DNA from: Lentibacter sp. XHP0401 | GTDB taxonomy: Bacteria; Pseudomonadota; Alphaproteobacteria; Rhodobacterales; Rhodobacteraceae | Assembly: GCF_025751535.1 (NCBI RefSeq) | Contig: NZ_JAOWLC010000012.1 | Coordinates: 88,077 to 152,076, forward strand | Length of the DNA stretch: 64,000 bases | Direction: 5' to 3' | In this document: positions 7,764 through 16,555 of the stretch, piece by piece | Numbering within the stretch: the stretch's first letter is position 1 | How the letters are laid out: each line of letters opens with the position of its first letter | Notes under the pieces: model-generated | The model's database searches: none | What the model was told of the DNA's origin: nothing | What the model saw: the letters and a program-made list of their open reading frames with translations, nothing else | Program-made: the position numbers and the translations under genes

Positions 7764-8987
7764 TCAGGGTTTGTCGCGGCTCCGGCCCAGGAGGCGGCCA
7801 ATGGTGAAGGACGTGCGGGGTGCATAGATGTAGGGCGTGCGCTGGGCGGGGCTGGCGCGTTTGCGCATGCGGGCAAGGCCGAATACGGCGAGGCCCGCGT
7901 GGCCCACGGCAATCATGATGAAGAGAGCCGGCGGGCCGAAGGCTTCCATGAGGTATGAGGCGACGAGCGGCGCGGCGATGGCACCTGTGGCGAACCAGAA
8001 CATGAGCGCGGCGGAGAGCTCGACGCGTTCTTCGGAGCTTGCGAAATCATGGGCATGAGCGGCGGCGACAGAGTAGATCGGGAAGGTGGTGAGGCCGAAG
8101 AAAGCGGCGTTGAGGAGGATACCTGTTGTGCTGAGGTTTTGCAGCAGGGCTGTGGACGCGCAACTCATGATGGCGGCGACGGAGAGCCAGATCAGCACCC
8201 ACCGACGATCGTATTTATCGGCGAGCCAGCCGACCGGGTATTGTGCGAGAGCGCCGCCGAGGACGAAAGCGGCGAGAAAGGTTGCGATCTGGGTCACTTG
8301 CAGGCCGACTTCCTGGCCATAGACCGGGCCGACCATGCGGAACGAGGCCGAACTGAGGGCGGCGACCACAACGCCTACGGCGGCGAGCGGAGAGCGCGCG
8401 ACAGCCAGCATCGGACGCAGGCGCGGGGCGCTCGGAGTTTCGGGCTGGCTGGCCGAAGTGAGTGTGAGTGGCAGGATCGCGGCGCAGCACAGGATGGCGA
8501 GGATCGAGTAGGAAACATAGTGCGCGGGGGCGAGAAAGCCGATGAGCAGTTGGCTGAACAGCGAGCCGCTCATATCGACAAGGCGGTAGACACCCATGGT
8601 GCGGCCGCGGGTTTCATTTGTGACTTTTGCTTGCAGCCAGGCTTCGATGACGGTGTAACAGCCCGCCACGCAGAGGCCGGAAGCGATCCGCATCAGCGCC
8701 CAGGCATAGGGGCCGATCACGATGTAATGCGCCAGAAGGGCGATGGCCCCGAGCGATGTGAAGGCGGCAAAAGCGCGGGAGTGACCGACGGATCCCATGA
8801 GGCGCGGTGCCCACCAGCACCCAATGAAAAAGCCGAGGAAATGTGCGGAGCCGAGCAGACCGATCTCGGCGCGGGAAAAACCCAGAGCGATGCCTGAAAG
8901 CGCATCAAGCGGGCCGACCCCACCTGTCGAGAGTTGCAAGAGCGCCACTGACATAAACAGGGCGGCGAAGGAGATCAGGAGGCGCAT
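7764..8987 (-). CDS. Major facilitator superfamily transporter (YcaD-like)
   Basis: A 407-residue inner-membrane protein with about twelve hydrophobic segments in the usual 6+6 arrangement. The loop after the second helix is short, and a cytoplasmic-loop motif (GWLADKYDRRWVL, a variant of the MFS G-x-L-a-D-k-x-g-r-R motif) sits at the start of the second half. The best guess is a YcaD/quinolone-type efflux or metabolite exporter; no substrate can be read from the sequence. The C-terminal tail is basic and cytoplasmic. It stands alone, with the dispersed-repeat element right after its stop. Confidence 0.85.
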   Translation of the reverse strand: MRLLISFAALFMSVALLQLSTGGVGPLDALSGIALGFSRAEIGLLGSAHFLGFFIGCWWAPRLMGSVGHSRAFAAFTSLGAIALLAHYIVIGPYAWALMRIASGLCVAGCYTVIEAWLQAKVTNETRGRTMGVYRLVDMSGSLFSQLLIGFLAPAHYVSYSILAILCCAAILPLTLTSASQPETPSAPRLRPMLAVARSPLAAVGVVVAALSSASFRMVGPVYGQEVGLQVTQIATFLAAFVLGGALAQYPVGWLADKYDRRWVLIWLSVAAIMSCASTALLQNLSTTGILLNAAFFGLTTFPIYSVAAAHAHDFASSEERVELSAALMFWFATGAIAAPLVASYLMEAFGPPALFIMIAVGHAGLAVFGLARMRKRASPAQRTPYIYAPRTSFTIGRLLGRSRDKP

Positions 8988-9074
8988 ATCAGAGCCAGCA
9001 TGGCAGCGGGTCAGGTATTAGCAAGCATGTTTTCGACTTTCGGGTGTCGTATTTGCCTGCTGTGGCCCTGCTGT

Positions 9075-9680
9075 TCAGTCATCCGGGCGTGACAGTTCGA
9101 ACACTTCGCGCACAACGCTATATTCGCGGTAGCCCATGCGGGCGAGCGGGTTAAAGCGGGTAGCGTCAAACTGGCCGTTGACCATGCAATCATCGCGCAG
9201 GTGGATGCCCGTGACCTCGCCGATGACAACGTAGTTGGATGCGCCACGGCTTTTGTGGATATCGACCAGTTTGCACTCCATCGAGGCGGGTGCGCCTTCA
9301 AGCCTTGCGCAGGGGATGGTTTCGCACGCCGTGCGGGTGAGCCCCGCGTGATCAAACTCCGAGATCCCGGCAGGCAAAGTCTGCGAACTCGCGTTCATTG
9401 CATCGGTCGCCGCTTCCTCGACGAGGTTCACGCAGAAGACGCCGCTTTCGCGGATATTGGCGAGGGTATCTTTTGTGCCGTCGCGGTCTTCTTTTGTACC
9501 CGTTGAAGCAAACATCACCTGCGGAGGCACATAGGCTGCACCCGAAAAGAAGGAATAGGGCGCAAGATTGTCGATACCTGCGCTGCCGCGGGTTGATATC
9601 CATGCGATCGGGCGGGGGACAATGAGGGCATTGAACGGGTTGTGCGGAAGGCCGTGGCCCTCCTCCGGGCGGAAAAACAT
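9075..9680 (-). CDS. Flavin reductase-like domain protein (FMN-binding split barrel)
   Basis: A 201-residue protein of the flavin-reductase-like/DIM6-NTAB family. It has an N-terminal FMN-binding segment (NPFNALIVPRPIAWIST, residues about 14-30) and the NLAPYSFFSGAAYVPP region that contacts flavin phosphate. Members reduce flavin with NAD(P)H or act as flavoprotein oxidoreductases. It is unlikely to be HpaC, because it is longer, of the other subfamily and 3.4 kb from the hpa genes. The start is supported only by the conserved N-terminal MFFRPEEGHG. Substrate unknown. Confidence 0.82.
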   Translation of the reverse strand: MFFRPEEGHGLPHNPFNALIVPRPIAWISTRGSAGIDNLAPYSFFSGAAYVPPQVMFASTGTKEDRDGTKDTLANIRESGVFCVNLVEEAATDAMNASSQTLPAGISEFDHAGLTRTACETIPCARLEGAPASMECKLVDIHKSRGASNYVVIGEVTGIHLRDDCMVNGQFDATRFNPLARMGYREYSVVREVFELSRPDD

Positions 9681-9760
9681 GGCGCGGGCTCCTTCGTGGC
9701 GTTTGCCCCGTGCATAGCGCCGTGCTAGGGGCGTTTCCAGTGCAAAGGAGGTTTTGCCGC

Positions 9761-10246
9761 GTGATCAAGCTGAGCCCCGAGCAGCCTGAGGAGGGCTGGG
9801 AGGTTGAGACACTTTATGATTTGTGCTTCGCGCCCGGGCGTGAGGGGCTTTCTTCCTATCGTTTGCGCGATGGCGTTGCACCGGCCGAGGGGCTGAGCCA
9901 TGTGGCGCGCGACGAGTTTGGCGAGCTGGCAGGGGCAATCCGTTACTGGCCCGTCAGGATCGGGCCTGCGCGTGCCTTGCTGCTGGGGCCTGTGGCCGTG
10001 CATCCGACACGTCAGGGCGAGGGGGTGGGCGGGTTGCTCATCCGCGAAAGCCTGGCGGCGGCCAGCGCGGGCGGCTGGGCGCGGGTGATGCTTGTGGGCG
10101 ATGCGCCCTATTATGTGCGCTTTGGTTTTACGCCGCTGGCGAATGTGGAAATGCCGCCGCCGACCAACCCTGCACGGGTGCTGGGATTTGAGCTTCAAGA
10201 CGGGGCTTGGAACGGCATTACGGGGAAAGTCACGAAAGACGCTTGA
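9761..10246 (+). CDS. GNAT-family N-acetyltransferase
   Basis: A 161-residue acetyl-CoA-dependent acyltransferase. The GNAT core is visible: LLGPVAVHPTRQGEGVGGLLIRE is split by the acetyl-CoA pyrophosphate loop motif (R-x-G-x-G-V/G at about 87-92), followed by the YYVRFGF segment typical of YhbS-like members. The GTG at 9761 is chosen as start because a strong AGGAGG ribosome binding site lies at 9746-9751; the upstream in-frame ATG at 9710 lacks one. The acceptor substrate is unknown. Its 3' end is 31 bp from the EcsC-family gene, possibly one transcript. Confidence 0.85.
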   Translation: MIKLSPEQPEEGWEVETLYDLCFAPGREGLSSYRLRDGVAPAEGLSHVARDEFGELAGAIRYWPVRIGPARALLLGPVAVHPTRQGEGVGGLLIRESLAAASAGGWARVMLVGDAPYYVRFGFTPLANVEMPPPTNPARVLGFELQDGAWNGITGKVTKDA

Positions 10247-10277
10247 AAACCAAAGCGCTGCGCACGATCTTTAAGGC

Positions 10278-11078
10278 ATGACACAGAGCATGGATATACG
10301 CGGTATGGAGATACTGGGCGCGCCGATTTCCGAAGCCGAAGTCGAGGCCGAGCTTACCGCGCTGGCGCGGCGTTACGGGCGCGCAGGCGGTTTGGTGATT
10401 GATCTGCTCAACCAGATCGGCGGTCAGGCCGACAGCCTGCTGGAGCGCTTGCCAAGGCCTGTGCGCGAAGGGCTGGAAAGCCAGACCGAACGCGCTTTGC
10501 GCCTGGCCCTTGATGCGGCGACACGCTCGCGCAGCACTATGGCGGGCGAGCCAAGCTGGATGACCCGCGCCTTGACAACGGCCATGGGCGCGGCGGGCGG
10601 CTTTGGCGGGCTGCCCTCGGCTTTGGCCGAACTGCCGGTGACAACAACAGTGCTCTTGCGGGCCATCCAGACGATTGCCGAGGAGCACGGGTTTGACACC
10701 TCTGAAGAGGCCGTGAAATACGATTGTATCACTGTTTTTGCCGTGGCAGGGCCGCTGGATGGCGATGACGGTGCGGATCTTGCGTTTCTCTCCACGCGGA
10801 TCATGGTTAACGGAGCCGCCTTGAGCGGGTTGATTGCGCGGATTGCACCGCGCCTCTCCGTTGTTTTGGGCCAGAAACTTGCGGCTCAGACCGTGCCTGT
10901 TTTGGGCGCGGCGGCGGGGGCTGCGACGAATTACGCCTACACGAGCTATTATCAGGACATGGCGCATGTGCATTTCGGCCTACGTCGCCTCGCGATCAAT
11001 TCGGACCTTTCGCATGATGATCTGCTGGCACGATTCAAAACAAAGATACGCAAAACCAAGATCAACCGCACCAGCTAG
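10278..11078 (+). CDS. EcsC family protein
   Basis: A 266-residue protein matching the EcsC domain (the third gene of the Bacillus ecs ABC transporter locus). The conserved pattern is a helical N-terminal half, a GGFGGLPSALAELPVTTTVLLRAIQ stretch (about residues 112-136, shown here in part) and a later glycine/alanine-rich segment VPVLGAAAGAATNYAYT, both membrane-associating. There is no ABC transporter next to it, so the Bacillus context is not conserved. The biochemical role of EcsC proteins is not established. The C-terminus is strongly basic (KTKIRKTKINRTS). Confidence 0.82.
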   Translation: MTQSMDIRGMEILGAPISEAEVEAELTALARRYGRAGGLVIDLLNQIGGQADSLLERLPRPVREGLESQTERALRLALDAATRSRSTMAGEPSWMTRALTTAMGAAGGFGGLPSALAELPVTTTVLLRAIQTIAEEHGFDTSEEAVKYDCITVFAVAGPLDGDDGADLAFLSTRIMVNGAALSGLIARIAPRLSVVLGQKLAAQTVPVLGAAAGAATNYAYTSYYQDMAHVHFGLRRLAINSDLSHDDLLARFKTKIRKTKINRTS

Positions 11079-11160
11079 GCGCTCCTTGTCTTTTTCTTGC
11101 TAAAAATATCCTCGCCGAAGGCATAAAAGTCGGGGCCGAGCGAAGCGAGGCCCCCGCCGC
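11079..11160 (+). repeat. Stop-adjacent dispersed repeat, copy B
   Basis: Twelve bases after the EcsC stop comes the box CTTTTTCTTGCTAAAAATATCC (11091-11112, 22 bp; first half CTTTTTCTTGC, second half TAAAAATATCC). A GGGGCC/GGCCCC hairpin follows near 11132-11154. The box is nearly identical to the one after nadE near 42013-42035. The position relative to the stop is the same as in copies A and D. Confidence 0.65.
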
Positions 11161-11185
11161 GATGCGCGTAGCGCAGCGCAAAACC

Positions 11186-13438
11186 TCAGTTGAGGGAGCG
11201 GATATACTCGACAACCGCTGGCCGAACCGATTGATCGCCGCGTTCGGCGGCGGCGTCAATGAGGGCTTTGACCTCGCCCAAGTCCACGCGGCGCAGCAGG
11301 CTTTTGACGGGACCGATGGAGGCGGGCCGCATTGACAGTGTGCGCAGGCCGATGGCTGCGAGGCAGACCGCTTCGAGCGGGCGGCCCGCGTCTTCACCGC
11401 AAAAGCTGAGCGGGGTGTTCGAGCCGGCGCAGCGTTTCACGATGCCTTCCAGAAACGTCAGAAAGCTCACGTTGAGGCTGTCATAGCGGCGGCGGACGCG
11501 TTCGTTTTCTCTATCGGCGGCGAAGAAGAATTGTTTCAGGTCGTTGCCGCCGATAGAGAGAAAATCAACCTCGTCAAAGAATTTGTCAGGGGCAAAGGCC
11601 AGTGAGGGCGTTTCCAGCATCGCGCCGATTTCGAGAGTGTCGGGCAGGGAGTGGCCGAGCACTTTTTCGCGTGCGATGGCTTTGTCCATCTCGTCGCGGG
11701 CGGCGCGGAACTCTTCGGACTGGGCCACAAAAGGGAACATCACCGTCAGGGGGCGGCCGTTTGCGGCGCGCAGAAGCGCTTGAAGTTGCATGCGCATGAT
11801 GCCGGGTTTGTCGAGACCCACACGGATGGCGCGCCAGCCAAGCGCGGGGTTCGGCTCGTCGTGGGGCTTCATGTAGGGGAGCACCTTGTCAGAGCCGATA
11901 TCGAGCGTGCGAAACACCACACGTTTGCCCTGTGCCGCATCAAGAACACGCGCATAAAGCGCGGAGAGTTCGGAGCGCCGTGGCATCTGGTTACGCACCA
12001 GAAATTGCAATTCGGTGCGGAACAGGCCGACGCCATCGGCACCTGATCCGTCAAGCGAGGGCAGATCGGCCATGAGGCCTGCATTCATGTGCAGGTTGAT
12101 TGTCTGGGCATCGCGCGTTTCGGCGGGCTTGTCGCGAATTGAGGCGTAGCGCTCCTGGGCATCCGCCTGCATTGCGATTTTGTCACGAAAGGCGGCGACG
12201 ACGCTGTCATCCGGGCGCAGGTGTGTGACACCCTGATCGCCATCAACCATGATGTGATCGCCGTTAAGCGCCTCTGTGGTGATGCGGGTGGCATGCACGA
12301 CAAGCGGAATTGCCAATGCGCGGGCAACGATGGCGGCGTGGGAGCCGACAGAGCCTTCTTCGAGCACGATGCCTTTGAGCGAGCGGCCATAATCGAGCAG
12401 TTCGGCGGGGCCGATATTGCGCGCAATCAGCACGGGATCGGACGGCATTTCGGCCCCGGTGTTGAGCCCCTGTCCCGTGAGGATGCGCAAAAGGCGGTTG
12501 GAGAGATCATCGAGATCATGCAGGCGCTCGCGCAGGTAGGCATCTTTTACCTGCTGCATACGGGCGCGGGCGGTGGATTGTTCTTTTTCGACAGCGGCTT
12601 CGGCGGAGAGGCCGCGGCCGATGTCTTGCTCCATGCGGCTCATCCAGCCTTTGGAATTGGCGAACATGCGGTAGGCTTCGAGCACGTCGAGCTGTTCTTT
12701 GCCGCCGCCGCGCGCGCCTGCGAGCATTTTGTCAACGCCCACGCGCAACTCCTCGACCGCTTCGTTGAGGCGTTCCAATTCGCGGTGCGGGTCTTCGGCG
12801 AAGGGGTTTGTCACCACCACGCGGGGTTCGTGCAGCCAGACGTGGCCTTCGGCCGCGCCTTCCTGTCCTGTTGTGCCGCGCACAAGGACGGGTTGGGTGT
12901 GGCGCGCCGAAAGGGCCGCTCCCTCTCCGATAAAGGCGCCAAGCTCGGCCATTTCGGCGAGCACCATGGCGACAACTTCGAGGGCATCGACCTCTTCATC
13001 GGCAAATTCGCGGGCGTCTTTGGTCTGGACAACAAGCACGCCGAGCTTTTCGCCCAAGCGCTGGATCGGCACGCCGAGGAAGCTGGAGTAAATTTCTTCG
13101 CCTGTTTCGGGCATGAAGCGGAAACCGCGTTCGGAAGGGGCATCGGGGGTGTTGATCCGCTGGCCCTTGCGCGCGACGCGCCCAACGAGGCCTTCGCCTA
13201 TTCTGAGACGGGTCTGGTGGACAGATTCGGCCTTGAGGCCTTCGGTGGCGCAGAGTTCGAGTGTGTCATCGTCGCGAAAGAGGTAGACCGAGCAAACCTC
13301 TGAGTGCATTTCTTCGGCGATAAGCTTGGTGATGGTATCAAGCCGCGCCTGACCGGCACTGTCCTCGGCCATAACCTCGCGCAGACGGGCCAGCATATGC
13401 CGGCTGTCTGTTTTGATTGGGACGCTTGGCTCTGTCAT
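11186..13438 (-). CDS. ptsP: Phosphoenolpyruvate-protein phosphotransferase of the nitrogen PTS (EI-Ntr)
   Basis: Cytoplasmic EI-Ntr passes phosphate from PEP to NPr in the regulatory nitrogen-related PTS. The 750 residues contain an N-terminal GAF domain (about 20-160), the PEP-utiliser swivelling domain with phospho-acceptor H367 in GSVGSHAAIVARAL, and the C-terminal PEP-binding barrel (GLFRTELQFL around residue 455 and the signature FFSIGGNDLKQFFFA-like segment FLSIGGNDLKQF). The length is normal for GAF-containing EI-Ntr. It lies 39 bp after lysC on the same strand, a common alphaproteobacterial neighbourhood. GAF sensing of amino acids or 2-oxoglutarate is known for the family, not shown here. 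Confidence 0.96.
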   Translation of the reverse strand: MTEPSVPIKTDSRHMLARLREVMAEDSAGQARLDTITKLIAEEMHSEVCSVYLFRDDDTLELCATEGLKAESVHQTRLRIGEGLVGRVARKGQRINTPDAPSERGFRFMPETGEEIYSSFLGVPIQRLGEKLGVLVVQTKDAREFADEEVDALEVVAMVLAEMAELGAFIGEGAALSARHTQPVLVRGTTGQEGAAEGHVWLHEPRVVVTNPFAEDPHRELERLNEAVEELRVGVDKMLAGARGGGKEQLDVLEAYRMFANSKGWMSRMEQDIGRGLSAEAAVEKEQSTARARMQQVKDAYLRERLHDLDDLSNRLLRILTGQGLNTGAEMPSDPVLIARNIGPAELLDYGRSLKGIVLEEGSVGSHAAIVARALAIPLVVHATRITTEALNGDHIMVDGDQGVTHLRPDDSVVAAFRDKIAMQADAQERYASIRDKPAETRDAQTINLHMNAGLMADLPSLDGSGADGVGLFRTELQFLVRNQMPRRSELSALYARVLDAAQGKRVVFRTLDIGSDKVLPYMKPHDEPNPALGWRAIRVGLDKPGIMRMQLQALLRAANGRPLTVMFPFVAQSEEFRAARDEMDKAIAREKVLGHSLPDTLEIGAMLETPSLAFAPDKFFDEVDFLSIGGNDLKQFFFAADRENERVRRRYDSLNVSFLTFLEGIVKRCAGSNTPLSFCGEDAGRPLEAVCLAAIGLRTLSMRPASIGPVKSLLRRVDLGEVKALIDAAAERGDQSVRPAVVEYIRSLN

Positions 13439-13477
13439 TTTATTGCGGGCCTTGTGTGGTCTGACCCAAGGAAAACC

Positions 13478-14716
13478 TCAGGCCTGTTTCTCAAGCTCAA
13501 ACGCATCATGCAGCGCTTGGACGGCGAGTTCCATGTATTTCCTGTCGATCAGCACGGAAATCTTGATTTCCGATGTCGCAATAACCTTAATGTTTATTCC
13601 TTCATCAGATAGCGTTTTGAACATGGTCGCGGCCACGCCGGATTGGCTGCGCATACCGATTCCCACGGCCGAAACCTTGGCTACATCGGTGTCGGCAACG
13701 AGGTTGTGATAGTTGATTTCGCCGCTTTCTTTGGCGTTTTCCATGGCTTTCTCGGCGCGCTTCACCTGATCGACGGGGCAGGAGAAAGTCATGTCGGTGC
13801 GGCCGTCTTCGGCGATGTTCTGGATGATCATATCGACGTTGATGCCGGCCTCGGAGAGCGGGCCGAAGATTGCTGCGGCAATGCCGGGGCGGTCGGCCAC
13901 GGAGAGCAGCGTCATTTTGGCTTCATCGCGGGAATAGGCGATGCCTGATACGGGGCGGTTTTCCATAACTTCCTCCTCATCGCAAACGAGCGTGCCCGCA
14001 TCGTCGGATTGTTCTTCAAAAGAGCTTAGCACTCTGAGTTTGACTTTGTAGCGCATGGCCAGTTCGACCGAGCGGGTTTGCAGGACTTTTGCACCAAGCG
14101 AGGCCAGCTCAAGCATTTCCTCGAAGGCGATTTTATCAAGCTTGCGGGCCTTGGACGAGATGCGCGGATCGGTGGTGTAGACGCCGTCGACATCGGTGTA
14201 GATATCGCAGCGCTCGGCCTTGAACGCCGCCGCAAAGGCGACAGCCGTTGTATCGGAGCCGCCGCGGCCCAGTGTTGTGATGCGCCCTTCGGGGCTGATG
14301 CCTTGAAAGCCTGCCACAACGGCCACGCGCATACCTTCGGCAAACTTTGCTTCGATATTGGCGGGGGGGATATCTTCAATCCGTGCAGAGGCATGGGCCG
14401 AAGTGGTTTTCACAGGCACTTGCCAGCCCTGCCAAGAGCGTGCGGGGATGTCCATTTCCTGCAATGTCAGCGCCATGAGGCCCGCTGTCACATTTTCACC
14501 CGAGGAAACGACCGCGTCGTATTCGCGCGCGTCATAGAGCGGGGAGGTTTCATTGACCCAGCCGACAAGCTCGTTTGTCTTGCCGGACATAGCCGAGACA
14601 ATCACGATCACATCATAGCCCTTGGCCACTTCAACGCCCACGCGCTTGGCTGCGCGGCGGATGCGGTCGGGGTTGGCGACGGATGTGCCGCCGAATTTCA
14701 TCACCAGAACGGGCAT
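13478..14716 (-). CDS. lysC: Aspartate kinase
   Basis: Phosphorylates aspartate as the first step to lysine, threonine, methionine and diaminopimelate. The 412-residue monofunctional enzyme begins with the kinase motif VMKFGGTSVANPDRI (5-19) and contains GRGGSDTTAVAFAAA (about 147-161). Two C-terminal ACT domains occupy about 265-405 (including ADRPGIAAAIFGPLSEAGINVDMI, cited in part), which in this family bind lysine and threonine for feedback control. Together with hom at 21-22.6 kb it provides the aspartate-family entry steps, although the two are not one operon. Upstream gene of ptsP. Confidence 0.97.
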   Translation of the reverse strand: MPVLVMKFGGTSVANPDRIRRAAKRVGVEVAKGYDVIVIVSAMSGKTNELVGWVNETSPLYDAREYDAVVSSGENVTAGLMALTLQEMDIPARSWQGWQVPVKTTSAHASARIEDIPPANIEAKFAEGMRVAVVAGFQGISPEGRITTLGRGGSDTTAVAFAAAFKAERCDIYTDVDGVYTTDPRISSKARKLDKIAFEEMLELASLGAKVLQTRSVELAMRYKVKLRVLSSFEEQSDDAGTLVCDEEEVMENRPVSGIAYSRDEAKMTLLSVADRPGIAAAIFGPLSEAGINVDMIIQNIAEDGRTDMTFSCPVDQVKRAEKAMENAKESGEINYHNLVADTDVAKVSAVGIGMRSQSGVAATMFKTLSDEGINIKVIATSEIKISVLIDRKYMELAVQALHDAFELEKQA

Positions 14717-14801
14717 GGGAGGCCTCTTTATTACGTGAAGCGCGGTTTAGTCTCTCTGAGACGTGAGAGCAAGAGCGTGATGCCGCGTCAAAATGAGCGA
14801 C

Positions 14802-15449
14802 TCAATAGGGGTGATCGCGGCCATCCCATGTGCGAAAGCAGCCTGTTGTCTCGAGGCTGAGGGCGTCGAACTCCTTGATCAGGCCTTCAGCGGACTGGGC
14901 CACGTCTATATCGCCACCTTCACCGCCCATTTCGGTGCGGACCCAACCCGGGTGATAGCAGCCCACGGCGATGCCTTCAGGTTTCAGATCGGTTGCGAGA
15001 TTGCGCGCGAGGTTGAGCGCGGCGGCTTTGGAACTGCGGTAGATATAACTGCCGCCCGGCGCGCGGGTGTCGCTGCCCATTTGCGAAGAAATGATCGCGA
15101 TTTTGGGCGCTTCGGAGCGCAGGAGATGCGGCAGGAAGGCCTGAACGGTGAGAAAGACGCCTGTTACATTGGTGGCGAACGTATCAGCCCACATTTGCGC
15201 GGGGTAGCCATCTTCCAGAATCTGGCCCTTGTCCTGATAGATGCCTGCGTTGCAGACGAGCAGATCGACTGTCTCGGTTGACATGGCATTGGCCAGCGCC
15301 TTGACGCTGGCGGGATTGGTCACATCGAGGGCGGCGTAGCCATCACCGCTGCGGGCGGTGGCTGTGACAGTGTCGCCCGTGACAGTGTAAAGCTCGGAGA
15401 GACGTGCGCCAATGCCACGATTGGCCCCGGTGATGAGAATATGGCTCAA
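14802..15449 (-). CDS. SDR family oxidoreductase
   Basis: A 215-residue short-chain dehydrogenase with a classical Rossmann start TGANRGIGARLSE (residues 7-19), the cofactor-stabilising NAG motif (LVCNAGIYQD) and the catalytic Y-x-x-x-K as YRSSK, preceded by an active-site Ser in IISSQMG. It resembles carbonyl-reductase or sniffer-type small SDRs more than the 250-residue fatty-acid type. The substrate is unknown. The ATG overlaps the stop of the DUF1178 gene by 4 bp, so the pair is translationally coupled. Confidence 0.87.
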   Translation of the reverse strand: MSHILITGANRGIGARLSELYTVTGDTVTATARSGDGYAALDVTNPASVKALANAMSTETVDLLVCNAGIYQDKGQILEDGYPAQMWADTFATNVTGVFLTVQAFLPHLLRSEAPKIAIISSQMGSDTRAPGGSYIYRSSKAAALNLARNLATDLKPEGIAVGCYHPGWVRTEMGGEGGDIDVAQSAEGLIKEFDALSLETTGCFRTWDGRDHPY

Positions 15450-15865
15450 TTTGATCTCCTGTTCGGCTTGAAGGGCAGGGGCATGACAGGCACACCATCC
15501 TCGATGAGCTTTTTGGCCTCTTCCACCTTGGCTTCGCCATAGATTGCACGCTCCGGCGCATCGCCCAAGTGCATTTTGCGGGCCTCGGCGGCGAATTTGG
15601 GGCCGACATATTCGGAATTGGCCTCAATTTTGCGGCGCATCTCGGACAATGCCTGTTCGGCGGGGTGCGCGGGCTGGCTGAGTGCGCCTTTTGACGTATC
15701 GCGCGTGCTGACCCGCGGCGCCATGAGGGATTTTTCAACCTCGGGCGAGCCGCAGACGGCGCATTCTATTTTGCCGGACGCGCGCAGACTCTCGAAGGCT
15801 TCAGAGGACTGAAACCAGCTGTCAAAGCTGTGGCCATGTGCGCATTTGAGCGAAAAACTGATCAT
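15446..15865 (-). CDS. DUF1178 family protein
   Basis: A 139-residue cytoplasmic protein of a family widespread in alphaproteobacteria. The N-terminus MISFSLKCAHGHSFDSWFQS and the later CAVCGS give a zinc-ribbon-like arrangement (C8, H10, H12 and C36/C39). It is likely a metal-binding protein of unknown function. It heads a two-gene transcript with the SDR enzyme. Confidence 0.85.
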   Translation of the reverse strand: MISFSLKCAHGHSFDSWFQSSEAFESLRASGKIECAVCGSPEVEKSLMAPRVSTRDTSKGALSQPAHPAEQALSEMRRKIEANSEYVGPKFAAEARKMHLGDAPERAIYGEAKVEEAKKLIEDGVPVMPLPFKPNRRSN

Positions 15866-15935
15866 CGCGTGCCTTTAAGGTATCGTTAGTAAATAGATAA
15901 GCTTTGTGGCGCGTCGTGCAAGCCTTGTGCGGGCC

Positions 15936-16433
15936 TCAGGCTTCGAGCAGGCGGGGATCGAAAGTCTTGAGGATTTTCTTCAGTTCCGGTTCCGAGACTT
16001 TACCTGCCGCCTTTTTCGGGCTGAACCACTTGCGGCGGCGCTGGCCTTTTTCGGGGAAGTTCTTTTCAAGCGAGGTGACGTGCACAGGGTAGACCAATGC
16101 GATGCAAGGCAAGCTTTCTTTCGGGCTGAGTTCTTTGGTGTAGGAAAACAGCCCCAAGCAGCGATCATAGGCCTTTCCCTTCACGCCCGCTTCTTCCCAT
16201 GCTTCTTGCAGCGCGGCTTCTGCGGGGGTTTTCTCGGCCATTGGCCAGCCTTTGGGGATGATCCAGCGCTGGGAGCCGCGCGAGGTGATGAGCAAGACTT
16301 CGGGCTCACCTTTTCGCATCCGGTAGCAGAGCGCTGCGAACTGGCTGCGCACATCGGTTTTGCGCGCGCCTTTGAGCAGGATCGGGAGTTGTTTCGGGCC
16401 TTGAATGACCATGGCTTCGGGCTTCTCTTTCAT
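15936..16433 (-). CDS. NUDIX hydrolase (diphosphoinositol-polyphosphate-type)
   Basis: A 165-residue NUDIX protein with the WIIPKGWP entry strand and a Nudix box GWPMAEKTPAEAALQEAWEE-AGV at about residues 60-82. The box is divergent: the second conserved Glu is replaced by Lys with a Glu one position before, and the REx-x-EE element reads QEAWEE. The metal-binding EE pair is intact, so hydrolysis of a nucleoside or inositol diphosphate is plausible. Many Rhodobacterales carry a DIPP-like paralogue like this. It stands alone. Confidence 0.85.
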   Translation of the reverse strand: MKEKPEAMVIQGPKQLPILLKGARKTDVRSQFAALCYRMRKGEPEVLLITSRGSQRWIIPKGWPMAEKTPAEAALQEAWEEAGVKGKAYDRCLGLFSYTKELSPKESLPCIALVYPVHVTSLEKNFPEKGQRRRKWFSPKKAAGKVSEPELKKILKTFDPRLLEA

Positions 16434-16494
16434 TGTCCTGCGCTCGTTTTAAGCAGAAAGTTTGAATCAAAACTGAAGCCTTGGCCAGCCCTTC

Positions 16495-16524
16495 CTTGGG
16501 GGGCGCGCGATTTTGCCCCCCAAG
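16495..16524 (-). terminator. GC-rich hairpin after the phyH-like gene
   Basis: A 10-bp perfect stem (CTTGGGGGGC, 16495-16504, with GCCCCCCAAG, 16515-16524) with a 10-base loop lies about 30 bp beyond the stop of the phytanoyl-CoA dioxygenase gene. No strong T run follows, so factor-independent termination is only probable. Confidence 0.5.
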
Positions 16525-16555
16525 ATGTTGTAATTTGTGCCCGATTTACGCCGGA

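Noticed and set aside
9075..9680. Possible HpaC, the flavin reductase partner of 4-hydroxyphenylacetate hydroxylase
   Set aside because: It belongs to another flavin-reductase subgroup, is longer than HpaC, lies 3.4 kb away and there is no hpaB.
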